A DNA stretch of 64,000 nucleotides from Spiroplasma endosymbiont of Clivina fossor. Lineage in GTDB: Bacteria > Bacillota_I > Bacilli_A > Mycoplasmatales > Nriv7. Below the pieces are notes generated by a model. The model searched no databases. It saw nothing but the letters and a program-made list of their open reading frames with translations, and was not told where the DNA came from. Where the stretch lies: the NCBI RefSeq assembly GCF_964031115.1, contig NZ_OZ035006.1, forward strand, positions 930,001 through 994,000. The letters are read 5' to 3'. Each line of letters starts with the position of its first letter. The stretch's first letter is position 1. A program made the position numbers and the translations under genes. Of the stretch, positions 42,923 through 55,307 are shown piece after piece.

Positions 42923-45310
42923 TTACGCAGCAACTGCTACAGCATCAGTAATAACATCAGTAGATGTTATTGTTGAATTAGAATTAAAAATAAAGTTATA
43001 TACTTCTTCATAATGTTTAATCGGAATAATTTTTAATTCATTTAACACCTCGTTAGGAATATCATCTAAATCTTTCATATTTTTATCAGGTATTAAAATT
43101 GTACTAATCCCACTACGATGAGCAGAAATTGATTTTTCTTTTAAACCACCAATCGGTAAAACATTTCCTCGTAAAGTTATTTCCCCAGTCATTCCAACAT
43201 CACTAGACACAGGTCTTTTAGTTAAAGCAGAAATTATTGCTGTTGTTATTGTAATCCCCGCTGAAGGTCCATCTTTAGGCACTGCCCCTTCAGGAACATG
43301 AATATGAATATCATTATTACTAAAAAACTTGGAATCAATATTAAACTTCTTACTATTAGCTTTTAAATAATCCAAAGCAATATTTGCTGATTCCTTCATA
43401 ACATCACCTAAAGTTCCTGTTAAAACTAACTGTCCTTTACCAGAAAAGAAATTTACTTCCATTGAGAGAATATCGCCACCAAAAGCAGTATATGCTAAAC
43501 CAGTAGCAACACCAATTTGAGCTGTTCCTTCTTTTTCAGTATATTCAAACTTATGTTTACCTAGATATTGCTTAACCTTTTCAATATTCACTAATTCATC
43601 ACTTAAATGTTTAGCTAAATAACGAACAATAAACTTTCTCGCAATTTGATGCAAATATCGCTCTAACTGTCGTACACCAGCTTCTCGAGTATAATATTTA
43701 ATAATTTCTTTAATTGCACCATCTTCAAATTTTAATAACTGCTCATTTAAACCATTACCTTGCAATACTTTAGCAATTAAATGATTTTTAGCAATTTCCA
43801 TTTTTTCAATTTCTGTGTACGACGATAATTGAATAATTTCCATTCGGTCTAATAATGGTTCGGGAATATCTTCCATATAGTTAGCCGTAGCAATAAACAT
43901 TACTTTTGACAAATCATAATTTTCTTCTAAGTAATGATCAGAAAACTCAAAATTTTGTTCTGGGTCTAATACTTCCAACATCGCACTAGCAGGATCACCA
44001 CGATAATCATTAGCCATCTTATCAATTTCATCAAGCAAAAATAAAGGATTAATACTTTTAGCTCGTTTCATTGATTGGATTATTCTTCCTGGCATTGAAC
44101 CAATATATGTTTTTCGATGACCACGAATTTCTGATTCATCACGAACACCACCTAATGATAACTTCACAAAATTTCTTCCTGTTGCTTCAGCAATTGACTT
44201 AGCAAGAGAAGTTTTTCCTACTCCGGGAGGACCTACTAAACAAATAATATGTCCTTTTAATGATTTAGTCATTTGTTTAACAGCTAAATGTTCAATAATT
44301 CGCTCTTTAACTTTTTCCAAACCATAATGATATTTATCTAAAGTTTGTAAAGCAAATGGTAAATCCTCAATTTCTTGCTTTTCTTCGTGTCAAGGAATCG
44401 CCATTACCCATTCAATGTATGTTCTAATAATATTAGCTTCACTTGATGCTTGTGGCATCAGTTCATAACGATTAATTTCTTCCTTAACACGAACTTTAAT
44501 ATTTTCAGGAAATGGTTCTTTTTGAAGACGATCTAAATATTTCTTCATCTCATTACTATCATCATCAATTTCACCTAATTCTTCTTTAATTGCTTCAAGT
44601 TTTTCTCGTAAATAAAATTTCTTTTGCTGTTCATCAATTCTAACTTTAATTCTTTCAGAAATATTTTGATCAATTTCACCAGTTTGCTTGCGACTATTAA
44701 CATTATCAACTAAAAGATTCAAGCGTTGTTCAACATTCAACTCTTCTAAAATAGCTTGTTTTTTATCTAATGGTAAAAAAGGTAAAAACTGTGCTAATGT
44801 ATCAATTACTTCTCCAGGACTACTATTAATATTTACCTTAATCTCTTGTAAGATATCTTCAGGAAGACCTTCTTGCATTTCCAATAATCCTGTTAAATTA
44901 TTAGTAATTTTTTGGACTAATTCTTCAACACTACCTTCATGATTTGATTCTAAAATCTCAATATCACTTTCATAATAAGTACCATTATCTTTTAAATTCA
45001 ATAATTTAACCCGATTAAGTGACTTAAAATTAACCGTAAATGAACCTTCTTCCCAAACTTTTTTTATTTTTAAATTAGCAATAACTCCAACATCAAATAT
45101 TTGATCAATTGTTGGTTCATCATCTAAAGGTTTTTTTTGTGATACTAAAATAACTTGATTATCAAAATTATCCTTAGCCACTTCAATAGTCTTTAATGAT
45201 TTATTACGACCAATTTCTAAAACCTGCTCAAATCCAGGATAAATATAACTACCTCGTGTAACCAAAACAGGAATATTTTCCAAAGATTTTATTTGTTCTT
45301 TATCTATCAT
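42923..45310 (-). CDS. lon: ATP-dependent protease Lon
   Basis: 795 residues, full length. N-terminal substrate domain ([15 protein letters not shown]...), helical region, AAA+ module with Walker [13 protein letters not shown] near residue 358 and Walker [13 protein letters not shown], sensor [20 protein letters not shown], and a Ser-Lys protease domain with [10 protein letters not shown] (catalytic Ser near 683) and [12 protein letters not shown] (catalytic Lys near 726). It degrades misfolded and regulatory proteins in the cytosol. RBS GGAGGTATC. A CIRCE operator overlaps its promoter, so HrcA control during heat shock is likely. A UGA Trp lies between the domains. Confidence 0.97.
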
Positions 45311-45347
45311 TATGATACCTCCACTTCCATAAAACAGATTTACTTAC

Positions 45348-45376
45348 ATTATATAATAAAAATTTAGCACTTGCAA
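45348..45376 (-). promoter_or_regulatory. lon promoter
   Basis: TTGCAA (-35, 45371-45376), 17-bp spacer and TATAAT (-10, 45348-45353). The -35 lies inside the CIRCE palindrome, so a repressor there would block RNA polymerase. Confidence 0.75.
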
Positions 45377-45390
45377 TATTAAAGTGCTAA
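45364..45390. promoter_or_regulatory. CIRCE element (HrcA operator)
   Basis: TTAGCACTT, 9 bases, AAGTGCTAA: the 9-9-9 inverted repeat of CIRCE (consensus TTAGCACTC-N9-GAGTGCTAA), one mismatch per arm and fully symmetric. It lies between tig and lon. Confidence 0.88.
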
Positions 45391-45397
45391 ATCTATT

Positions 45398-46678
45398 TTA
45401 TCCATTATTCTCATAAAGAAAATTTAATAACCTACGATGTTTTAAACCTTCTTCAACAATACTAGTATCCATAATTTTTTCTTTAGCTTCTTCTGGTGTC
45501 ATCTTATAAAACTTAGCAAACTCAATAATTTCTTGTTCTACCTCATCATTACTAACTTGAATATTTTCTTGATTCATAATTTCTTGTAAAATTAAATAAT
45601 TACTAATTTTTGCTTTAGCATCGCCTCGTAACTCCTTTTTAATATCTAATTCCGTTAATTTAGTTAACTTCAAATATTGCTTTAAATCAATATTTTGTTC
45701 TTTTAACTTCTGCTCAAACTCACCTTGAAGATTTAATACTTCTTTATCAATAATTGATTCAGGAATATGAATCGTTGCTGTTTTAGAAATTTCTAATAAC
45801 AAATTATTAATAAACTCATCTTTAATTTTTTCTTCATTTTGCTTAATCAAATTTTCTTTAATAAAATTTTTTAATTGTGCTAAATCCTCAATACCATCAA
45901 TATTAGCATCTTTTGCTAAATCATCATTAATTTCTGGAACAATCTTATTTTTAACTTCTTTAATTTTAACTTTAAAAGTTACTTCTTTTCCTGCTAAATC
46001 TGGTTGTAAATAATCTTTAGGAAACGATACAAGTAAATCCTTTTCTTCACCAGCCATCAATCCAATCATTTGCTCTTCAAAACCAGGAATAAACTTTTTT
46101 GAACCAATTTCTAAACTAAAATTTTCAGCTTTTCCACCAGCAAAAGGTTCCCCATCTTTAAAACCTTCAAAATCAAAAATAACAACATCACCATTAGTAA
46201 TCTTATCTTCTTTAATTTCTAAAATAACTGATTTTTCTTGTAACTGACTAAGTGCTTGATTAACATCCTCATCATTAACAATATTTGCCATTTTCTCAAT
46301 TTTTATATTTGTATATTTTTCAACTTTAACTTCCGGTTTTAAATCAAATTCAAAAGAAATAATATATTTTTCCATTGACAAAGTATCAATATTTAAACTT
46401 GGCTGAATAAAAGGTTGCAATGGATCATTTTGTAATAAAGCAAATTCTCACGCTTTATCCATCGCAACTTTATGAGCTTCATTCAAAATTTTTGCATTAT
46501 TTAAATGTTTTTTTACCATATTTTCTGGCACTTTACCTTTACGAAAACCTGGTATTTCTAAACCAGCTTTTAACTTATTTGTTACCTTTTCAATAAGATC
46601 TTCTCATTCTTCTTTTTCAAATTCAATAATATACTTTCCTTTATTTTCTTCAATATTTTTTTTACTTGTAAATTTCAT
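45398..46678 (-). CDS. tig: Trigger factor
   Basis: A ribosome-bound chaperone and peptidyl-prolyl isomerase, 426 residues. The N-terminal ribosome-binding part has the signature IPGFRKGKVP, followed by the FKBP-type domain (GDVVIFDFEGFKDGEPFAGG, FIPGFEEQMIGLMAGEEKD) and a long helical C-terminal domain. Start 46678 has AGGAGGATATTTG before it. One UGA Trp. Located upstream of lon in the same direction, but lon has its own promoter. Confidence 0.96.
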
Positions 46679-46768
46679 CAAATATCCTCCTATATTTCAA
46701 CGATTTAATTATACCCTTGATTAATTACTAAATGCAATTAAACTTTAACAAATATCCAATAATAAATC

Positions 46769-47521
46769 TTAAAAAATTTGTTCTTTTTCAATTTGTAATA
46801 AAAATCTTTCAGTAAGAACAACATCAGTGTTTAAATTTTGACAAATCTGTTCTAACTTACATTCATCATCACCTTGCATAATTTGTGCTTTATAAATAAT
46901 AGCACTAACTACCGCAGGAAGATCCGCCATTAATGGCAAATTAGGATACTGACTATATCAATAATTTTCTCATAAGTATCAACAAACCTGTTCTAAACTA
47001 GGATTATCATTATAAACAAAATTACTTAAAGTAGTTTTAACTTTTTTAGTACATTCATCAAGATGAAATTCAGAAATCAATATCGGATTAACAAAATACT
47101 GACCATGTGTTTTTTGAACAATAAACACCTCATCAATATCTTGTCTTTTTAAAACTATTAACAAATACGTTTTATTTTCATTTCTAAACAACGAATTTTT
47201 TAGATAATCTCGTAATGTTGATAATATTTTTCTAGCATTTTGCTGTTCTAAAAAATTAAACGCTACTAAATGAATTTCTTCATCAAACGGATTATTAATA
47301 ATTTCTTTAATTGTCTCTAAATCTCATTGCTTAATATTTGGTTTTTCTTTTGTTAACTGTTGAATTTCATTATAAAATTTAATAATTTGTTGTTCATATT
47401 TTTTTGGTATATAGGGTAAATCTAATTCAAATTTTAACTTAACTTTCGCTTGTTCATAGTTTTCATTAGCAATTAATTGTTCAATTTCCTTAATAAAAAA
47501 AGTATAATATTTATTATTCAT
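46769..47521 (-). CDS. DUF3196-type Mollicute protein
   Basis: 250 residues with a TPR-like helical N-terminus (YYTFFIKEIEQLIANENYEQ, AKVKLKFELDLPYIPKKYEQ) and a mixed C-terminal half (NKTYLLIVLKRQDIDEVFIV, FHLDECTKKVKTTLSNFVYN). This pattern fits DUF3196, a family known mainly from Mollicutes, with no established function. UGA Trp codons. It lies between the tRNA and tig. Confidence 0.7.
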
Positions 47522-47552
47522 TAAACTTATTCACCAACATTTTTATTTTAAA

Positions 47553-47629
47553 TGGCGCCCATGAAGAGACTTGAACTCTTGACCCTGCGCTTAGAAGGCG
47601 CATGCTCTATCCAACTGAGCTACATGGGC
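47553..47629 (-). tRNA. tRNA-Arg (UCU)
   Basis: 77 nt with encoded CCA. The acceptor stem GCCCATG pairs with CATGGGC, the D arm is AGCTCAGTTGGATAGAGC, the anticodon loop CTTCTAA gives UCU, and the T arm carries GTTCAAGTC. It reads AGA, the main Arg codon in such AT-rich genomes. Confidence 0.95.
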
Positions 47630-47694
47630 ACATTTTTATACTACATAAAAAATAATAACATTATTCGCTTTAAACTGCAATTATTTTAATAAAA

Positions 47695-47943
47695 GGTCGC
47701 GTTTAGTTTTCTATGTAATATACCACAGACTTATGACAAGCACAAGATATTTTTTTAAAAAGGGTCGCGTTTAGTTTTCTTAGGTATTGTTTTGAAGAAG
47801 TAAAACAATCAGCTAATTATATTATTTAATTACTAAACTAACCCTGCCTTTCTTGTTATTGTCATTTTTATTCGTTTTCATTTTATCATATTATTGAATT
47901 TTTACACAATAAAAAATTATTAATTTTATTAAATTTTCACTAA
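47695..47943 (+). repeat. R1 repeats next to ISLre2
   Basis: A truncated R1 start at 47695-47715 and a full copy from 47763. The second runs straight into the DNA 3' of the ISLre2 transposase, exactly as at 55893. Confidence 0.75.
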
Positions 47944-48362
47944 TTATCTAAATTTATGTTTTCTATATTTATTCGTATATACAATACTACCTTTATTAAT
48001 TCAACTATCATCATTTTTCTTATTATATTTATTTCATAATGAAGTTTTATAAATTTCTTTTCTGATTTCTATTTCTGAATTAATATTTTCATTAATATAA
48101 TGTAATACATTTAATTTGTTTAAATTTGCCATTCTTAAATGTAATAAGTTATTTAAATTCTTATGATTATATATTTTTGCTCCATATCCTAATTGTTGTT
48201 TTATTAAATGTGATACATCACTTTCAATGCTACAACCGATATTTCATTCTAAATTTTGATTATGAATACCATGCTTATTATTACTGAAATAATTACTCGC
48301 TTTTCTTAAATTTGTTTTAATATCTTTATTTAATTCATTTTTAACAACATTACGAATGTTTT

Positions 48363-49507
48363 TTTTAATTTTGTCGAAAACTCTTGATATTTATTGAATA
48401 TACTTAATTTTAGGTATATTTTAATATGATAGAGGTGGATAATAATTATGGAAAAAATAATTCAAGAACTAGTAAATACTTTAACAGATGATCAATTTTT
48501 AGAATTTTATGAAAAAGTCAAACAACAAGCAGAATTAATAAAAAAACAAAAACGGTTAAATGAAATTGATCAAAAATTTAGAGCGCAAGGTATTAAATGC
48601 CCTAAATGTGAATTTTACCATTGCGTTAAAAATGGACATAATTCAGAAGGGAAACAAAAATATTTATGTAAAAATTGCCGTGCAAGTTTTGACGCTTTTC
48701 GTAATCATTTTATTTATTGAAGTCATTTAAATTATGAACAATGAAATTTATTGATTCAAATTTCATTGCTGGGGCAATCTAGTAAAACAATTTCTCGTTT
48801 TATTAAAACTACATTAAAAACTGCTTGATATAATCGTCAAAAATTAATGAAATCAAAACAATTAGAAAATACCCAATTAAAATTTAAAAAATTATCTGGT
48901 AAAATCCAAATCGATGAAACATTTATTAAAGAAATCCATAAAGGAAATTTCAAATATAAAACTGATCCACGAAGAATTCACCTTGACCCATTCGCAACTA
49001 ATACTAAATGCTGTATTCAAATGGCAATTGATAATAATAACAATATTTATGTTAAATCCACAAACACCAAACGTTTACAAAAACAATGAGTTATTGAAAA
49101 TATGAACAAAGAATTAATTAACGAAAATTCAATTATTACTTCTGATATGCAAAAATTATATTTTTTAGTAGCAAAACAAACAAATTCTACTTTATGTGTA
49201 ACTAAAACAACAATTAATCCTGAAGCTAGTTATCGTAACTTAAATAAAATCAGTAAATTACAATCTAGTCTTAAAGAAGCCTTAATTCATTATCATGGTT
49301 TAGGTTTTACTAATATTCAAAATTATTTAAATCTCTGAAAATGAAAATACCAACATAAGGGTTTAACTCCAAACCAACAAACAGCGGTATTATATTTTAA
49401 TGTATAAAAAAGTTAAAGTAAAAATAGTAATTTTACATAAAAGCCTTTTAAAATTATCAAGTTGATGATTTTTTTTATTTTATCAAGAGTTTTCGACAAA
49501 ATTAAAA
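48363..49507 (+). mobile_element. IS1595/ISXO2-like element, 1145 bp, intact
   Basis: The reference copy. Terminal repeats start TTTTAATTTTGTCGAAAACT, with an exact 8-bp duplication AATGTTTT at 48355-48362 and 49508-49515, the length typical of IS1595. Confidence 0.95.
48448..49407 (+). CDS. IS1595-family (ISXO2-like) transposase
   Basis: 319 residues: helical N-terminus, zinc ribbon (CPKC ... CKNC), then an ISXO2-like DDE-type core starting GKIQIDETFIKE and continuing through KCCIQMAIDNNNNIYV to the C-terminal ISKLQSSLKEALIHYHGLGF. Needs several UGA Trp codons. RBS GAGGTGG. This copy has Phe where others have Ser after the first CPKCE. Intact. Confidence 0.9.
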
Positions 49508-49960
49508 AATGTTTTTGATTAATTCTTGATGATTTCCATCTTTATATAATTTAATTCAACTATTTAATGTTACTTTGCGATTTTCAAAAATAATATTAAA
49601 TGCGGTTTGTTTTAATTTTTTAATAGCGTGATAACCGTCTAAAATATATCTAACATTACCAAAACTATTGGCAATTTCTCTAATTCAAGTATCACCATCG
49701 CCACAAACAATTATTCTGTCATAATTAATATTTACATAATGTTTTTGTAATTCTTTAATTAATAAATCACGATAATCCATCGTATTTATTCGTTTACCAA
49801 CTTTTAACATTAGAAAATGACCTCGTTTGTTTTCCAATTCTCTACGAGCATTTTTGTAATTTTTTTCTTTATGTCCGGTATGAAAAGTAACTAAACGAAT
49901 TCTTTGGTCTTGTTTAACTTTCTGATCTAATGTCGCTAAAAATGTCTCATCTAGTTGAAT

Positions 49961-51028
49961 AGACTTCTTGCAAAATTAATATGATAATTATAATTTTTAA
50001 ATTTAAAATAAATATAAAAGTGTTATTAAAATAATTTTTAGATTATTTTTACAAATATTTTGTCATTAAAACATAATAAAAATTATTATTTACAATAAAA
50101 AAAGACTGAAATTTTAAATTATCAAATATATTTAAACTAATAGTTGTAAATTATAAATTGAAGCTATTAAATTAAATCTTAAAGCAAATCTTTTTCTACG
50201 ATTTCGATATTTTTCACTAATAATTTTAAATTTTTTAAGTATAGCAAAAACATTTTCAATAACAATTCTCATTTTTGAAATTCGCTCATTATTTTGCTTT
50301 TCTTCTTTATTTAAAGGGTTTTTCTTTGATTTTCTTTTAGGAATTAAAACATTATGATTAATTTTTTGTATGCCTTGATAACCTAAATCCACTAAAACAG
50401 TTGTTTCTGGTAAAAATTTAATTTTTGAATCTTTTAAAATTTTAAAGTCATGGTTTTTACCATAAGAAAAATCAGAACTAATAATTTTTTTACTATCTTT
50501 TTCAATTATAACTTGTGTTTTTATTGTGTGTTTTTTCTTTTTTCCTGAGTAGTGCTGTTTTTGTCTTTTTTTGGGCGTTGGATTTGGCTTTCAGTTACAT
50601 CAATTATAACAGTCTTATCTTTGAAATAATCTTTTAATAGTGATTTTTGACCAGTAAGTTGTTGAAAATTAGGGTGTTTTATTAAAGTGTCTTCAATTCA
50701 TTTGATATTTCTATAACAACTACTTTCACTAATATCATAACTTTTTGCAATATGAAAATAAGTTCTATATTCTCTTCAATATTCTAAAGTCATTAAAATA
50801 CGATTTTCTAATGATAATTTATTGGTTCTTCCGCGACGAAATCTCTTTTTTAATTCTTCTATTTTTAAAATTTCTAGCATTTTATTAAAAGTAGTATGTT
50901 TAATACCAGTTAATCTTAAAAAATTTTTATCACTTATTTGATTATTTTTTTTAAATTTCATTTAAATTCCACCTTTTTATTAAAAACAACAATTCAATTA
51001 TATTTTAAATTAATTTTGCAAGAAGTCT
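49961..51028 (-). mobile_element. IS5-family element, copy g
   Basis: Full 1068 bp with AAT at 49958-49960 and 51029-51031. It uses the same ISLre2 target site as copy d (10992-12059) but in the opposite orientation relative to the transposase gene. Confidence 0.93.
50132..50961 (-). CDS. IS5-family transposase, frameshifted orfA-orfB
   Basis: Same as at 4730-5559, intact. Confidence 0.86.
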
Positions 51029-51556
51029 AATATATAAATCCTTATTTTTGACATCAATTCTAGTTTTAGTTTCTTTTTCTGCTAGTTGAAAATATTCAGC
51101 AATATCGTATTTATTTAAAATACTTGAAATACTAGCTTTTGAAATATAACAATGATTTAGAACATCTAAAACATCGCGATATCGTTTACCATCACCTAAA
51201 AGACTTAAAACTTTAAATTGGACATCAAAATAAATGCGTTGTTTAGGTAATAGACCAATTTCTTTATCTAATAAACATACATATTCAAATTTACCTGATT
51301 TTTGATTTCAATATTTATATCGGCGTCGTTTAAAAATAACTTCACCAAAAATTGTAATAATTGTTCTTATTGCAAAATGAACTACTTTATAACCTTGTTT
51401 TAAGCGATAATGATATTTATATAAGTATTCATCTAATTTTTCATATTCATTAGCTAATTGTTCGCATTTATTGGTATACATATTTTTATGGGTTGTAAAT
51501 AAACTTAATCAATGCTTGTTTTCTGTGGTTTTTACATTATTATTAATTTCTAACAT

Positions 51557-51799
51557 AAAAAATCACCTTTCTCGGTAGAGTAATTTTAACAAAGTTAAAT
51601 TTCGTTAGTTTATTTTTTTGTTCTAATGATAATTTTTTTCTAGAATTAGTATTTAATATTCTTAAAAAATAATACAAATTATTATTTGATAGTTTATAAT
51701 TAATTTGTATTAATTAGACTGTACAAATTTGAGAAAGGATGTTGATTGTTTGGTAAATTTTATTAATTAGTAAAAATTCACGAAAGGTATTTAATTAAT
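51557..51799. promoter_or_regulatory. Divergent ISLre2/effector region
   Basis: Nearly identical to 58538-58779 and partly to 12588-12831. A TATAAT at about 51697 is a candidate -10 for the effector gene. The conserved leader GAAAGGATGTTGATTGTT lies 60 bp before the ATG. Confidence 0.5.
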
Positions 51800-53208
51800 A
51801 TGAAAAAATTACTAGGGATTTTAGGAACAATAACAATATCGGGTAGCGGAGTGGCAGGAGTCGTTGCCAATAGTCCTTATCCAACACAAGAAAAATTAGA
51901 AAATATAAATTATAAAAGACAAAAACGAAGCAATAATGAAAATAATAAAATAAATAGAACAAAAATTGTCATTAGAACGAATAGGGAAATTTATGCTAGT
52001 GGAATTATTTTAAATAATAAAGTATATTTTGGTTCACAAGATCATAATGTTTATGAATATGATCCAGTGACAAATCAACAAATAATTGTCATTAGAACAG
52101 AAAATAAAATTTTTTCTTCTGGTGTTGTTTTAAATAACAAAGTATATTTTGGTTCACAAGATCATAATGTTTATGAATATGATCCAGTAACAAATCAACA
52201 AAAAATTGTTATTAGAACAAAAGGAGAAGTTTGATCTTCTGGTGTTGTTTTAAACAATAAATTATATGTTGGTTCATGAGATCATAATGTTTATGAATAT
52301 GATCCAGTAACAAATCAACAAAAAGTTGTTATTAAAACAGAAGGGCAAGTTTGATCTTCTGGTAGAATTTTAAACAATAAATTATATTTTTGTTCATTAG
52401 ATGAACATAATATTTATGAATATGATCCAGTGACAAATCAACAAAAAATTGCTATTAAAACAAATGGTGAAGTTTATTCTAGTGGAGTTACTTTAAATAA
52501 TAAATTATATTTTGGTTCACATGATAATAATGTTTATGAGTATGAGCCGATTACAGGCCAACAAAAAGTTGTTATTAAAGCAAATGGTATAATTGATTCT
52601 TCTGGTGTGGTTTTTAAAAACAAAATATATTTTGGTTCGGATGATAGTAATGTTTATGAGTATGACCCTACAACGGCAAAACAAAAAGTTGTTATTAAAG
52701 CAAATAGCTGAATAAGATCTTCTGGTGTGGTTTTCAACAATAAATTATATTTTGGTTCACACGATAATAATGTTTATGAGTATGATCCAATTACAGGACA
52801 GCAAAAAATCATTATTAGAACAAATAACAATGTTGATTCTTCTGGTGTGGTTTTAAATAATAAATTATATTTTGGTTCACAAGATCATAATGTTTATGAA
52901 TATAGTGAATACTATTTAAATTCAAATTTATGACAAATTAATGATAATTCTGATACTGAAATTTTGAATGAATTAAATTATTTAAATCCTGATTTAGATA
53001 TTTCACAATTAGAAATTATTAGTAAAACAAATAATTCAGCTATAGTAAAAATAAAAGATAATTTAAATAATAATAATATAAAAATACATTATTCAATTGA
53101 TAATGGGCAAAATAAAATTATTAATTTAAATGAATTGATTAAAAAAGCATTATTTTTTAAATTTCGAGACGAAAATCCTAATTTAAAATTTAAGGAAATA
53201 AATTATAT

Positions 53209-54354
53209 TTTTAATTTTGTCGAAAACTCTTGATAAAATAAAAAAAATCATCAACTTGATAATTTTAAAAGGCTTTTATGTAAAATTACTATTTTTACTT
53301 TAACTTTTTTATACATTAAAATATAATACCGCTGTTTGTTGGTTTGGAGTTAAACCCTTATGTTGGTATTTTCATTTTCAGAGATTTAAATAATTTTGAA
53401 TATTAGTAAAACCTAAACCATGATAATGAATTAAGGCTTCTTTAAGACTAGATTGTAATTTACTGATTTTATTTAAGTTACGATAACTAGCTTCAGGATT
53501 AATTGTTGTTTTAGTTACACATAAAGTAGAATTTGTTTGTTTTGCTACTAAAAAATATAATTTTTGCATATCAGAAGTAATAATTGAATTTTCGTTAATT
53601 AATTCTTTGTTCATATTTTCAATAACTCATTGTTTTTGTAAACGTTTGGTGTTTGTGGATTTAACATAAATATTGTTATTATTATCAATTGCCATTTGAA
53701 TACAGCATTTAGTATTAGTTGCGAATGGGTCAAGGTGAATTCTTCGTGGATCAGTTTTATATTTGAAATTTCCTTTATGGATTTCTTTAATAAATGTTTC
53801 ATCGATTTGGATTTTACCAGATAATTTTTTAAATTTTAATTGGGTATTTTCTAATTGTTTTGATTTCATTAATTTTTGACGATTATATCAAGCAGTTTTT
53901 AATGTAGTTTTAATAAAACGAGAAATTGTTTTACTAGATTGCCCCAGCAATGAAATTTGAATCAATAAATTTCATTGTTCATAATTTAAATGACTTCAAT
54001 AAATAAAATGATTACGAAAAGCGTCAAAACTTGCACGGCAATTTTTACATAAATATTTTTGTTTTCCTTCTGAATTATGTCCATTTTTAACGCAATGGTA
54101 AGATTCACATTTAGGGCATTTAATACCTTGCGCTCTAAATTTTTGATCAATTTCATTTAACCGTTTTTGTTTTTTTATTAATTCTGCTTGTTGTTTGACT
54201 TTTTCATAAAATTCTAAAAATTGATCATCTGTTAAAGTATTTACTAGTTCTTGAATTATTTTTTCCATAATTATTATCCCCCTCTATCATATTAAAAATA
54301 TACCTAAAATTAAGTATATTCAATAAATATCAAGAGTTTTCGACAAAATTAAAA
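53209..54354 (-). mobile_element. IS1595/ISXO2-like element, copy E
   Basis: Full element with terminal repeats and an exact AATTATAT duplication at 53201-53208 and 54355-54362. The empty site is preserved in the twin gene near 60190. Confidence 0.95.
53309..54268 (-). CDS. IS1595-family transposase
   Basis: A complete 319-residue transposase as at 48448-49407, with Ser after the first CPKCE. Intact. Confidence 0.9.
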
Positions 54355-55163
54355 AATTATATTGATACTAATAATTTAAATTTTTGAGATATTGAAATAA
54401 CAAAAAAAGAAAATTCATTTTTATGATCTAATGTTCCTAAAAATGTATGTTCTGATAGAGAAATCATCAATAAAACTCCAAATACAAGATCATTTAATGT
54501 ACCTGCTTGTGAATATAATTCAAAATCAAAATTAGTATTTCAAATTACAACAGGATTAACTAAAACAAAACAAGAAAATAAATTAAATGGTTGAAACATA
54601 AATTCTGATGATGAAATGAAATTAACAGATTTTACAAATATAAATAATAAAAATTCTGAAATTATTAATGTATTATCAAATGAATTTGATTTATCAAACA
54701 CAAATAAACAAGAACAAGAAATGATTTTAAGTATTTTTAAGGAATCCGCTGATAAATTTGAACTTGATCCCAATGAAAAATTAAAAATTACTTATGCAGT
54801 AAGAATAATTGAGTCTGAAATTATATTAAATTTAAAGCAAAAAATTATGGGAACAATTAGGGCAAAAATAATGGATGATAGTAATAAAGAACAAATATTT
54901 ATATTATCAATTACAAAAGCAATGCAAATTTTACAAAATCATGGTTTATTACCCAATGAAATTACTATAGATAAAAACAATGATAACATAACATTTAATG
55001 GGAAAGCATTTTTCTCATCAGAAAGAGAAGGATCAGTAAGAACAAATACAGTTACTACTATAGTATAAGGTTTTATAAAAACGATATTAGCTATTTAGAA
55101 CAATAACTTTAATTGAAACAAGCACAACAAGTTTAATTGCTTGTAAAAATAAGCAAAATATTC

Positions 55164-55193
55164 AAACCAGTAATTTTAATTAATTACTGGTTT
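55164..55193 (+). terminator. Effector gene terminator
   Basis: A 12-bp stem AAACCAGTAATT with its complement, followed by T-rich DNA. Matches the one at 60995. Confidence 0.8.
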
Positions 55194-55307
55194 CTTATTT
55201 TGTTAAAATAGAAAAAATGAAAAAGTTGTTTAGTTTTTTAAGGGTATTGATTGTCGAAATATTGTCATAATGAAAAACCATCTTTCTTGTAAAGAAATCT
55301 TAACATT

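Larger units (their letters stand above)
47944..51556 (-). pseudogene. ISLre2-family transposase with two IS insertions
   Basis: A UPF0236/ISLre2 transposase starting at 51556 and ending at 47944. It is interrupted by an IS5 (49961-51028, AAT duplication) and an IS1595 (48363-49507, AATGTTTT duplication). Removing both with one target copy each leaves exactly 1389 bp, 462 codons plus stop, so the gene was whole before the hits. It contains KRRRYKYWNQK, CGDGDTWIREIANS and the C-terminal NIGCSIESDVSHLIKQQLGY. Confidence 0.88.
51800..55068 (+). pseudogene. Beta-propeller/ETX-MTX2-like effector split by an IS
   Basis: A signal peptide (MKKLLGILGTITISGSGVAG) followed by eight ~40-residue repeats (core SSGVVLNNKLYFGSQDHNVY), a linker, and an ETX/MTX2-like C-terminal domain. 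It is the near-twin of 58780-60900. An IS1595 element (53209-54354, AATTATAT duplication) splits it after residue ~470. Without the insert it would be 704 residues with no other defect, so loss was recent. The repeat region is almost identical in DNA to its twin, while the C-terminal domain differs at many residues. Confidence 0.85.

Noticed and set aside
44688..44942. 84-codon plus-strand frame
   Set aside because: Antisense to lon.
52000..52900. Regular 120-bp periodicity considered as a CRISPR or satellite
   Set aside because: The period is coding: eight 40-residue protein repeats in frame, with no spacers.
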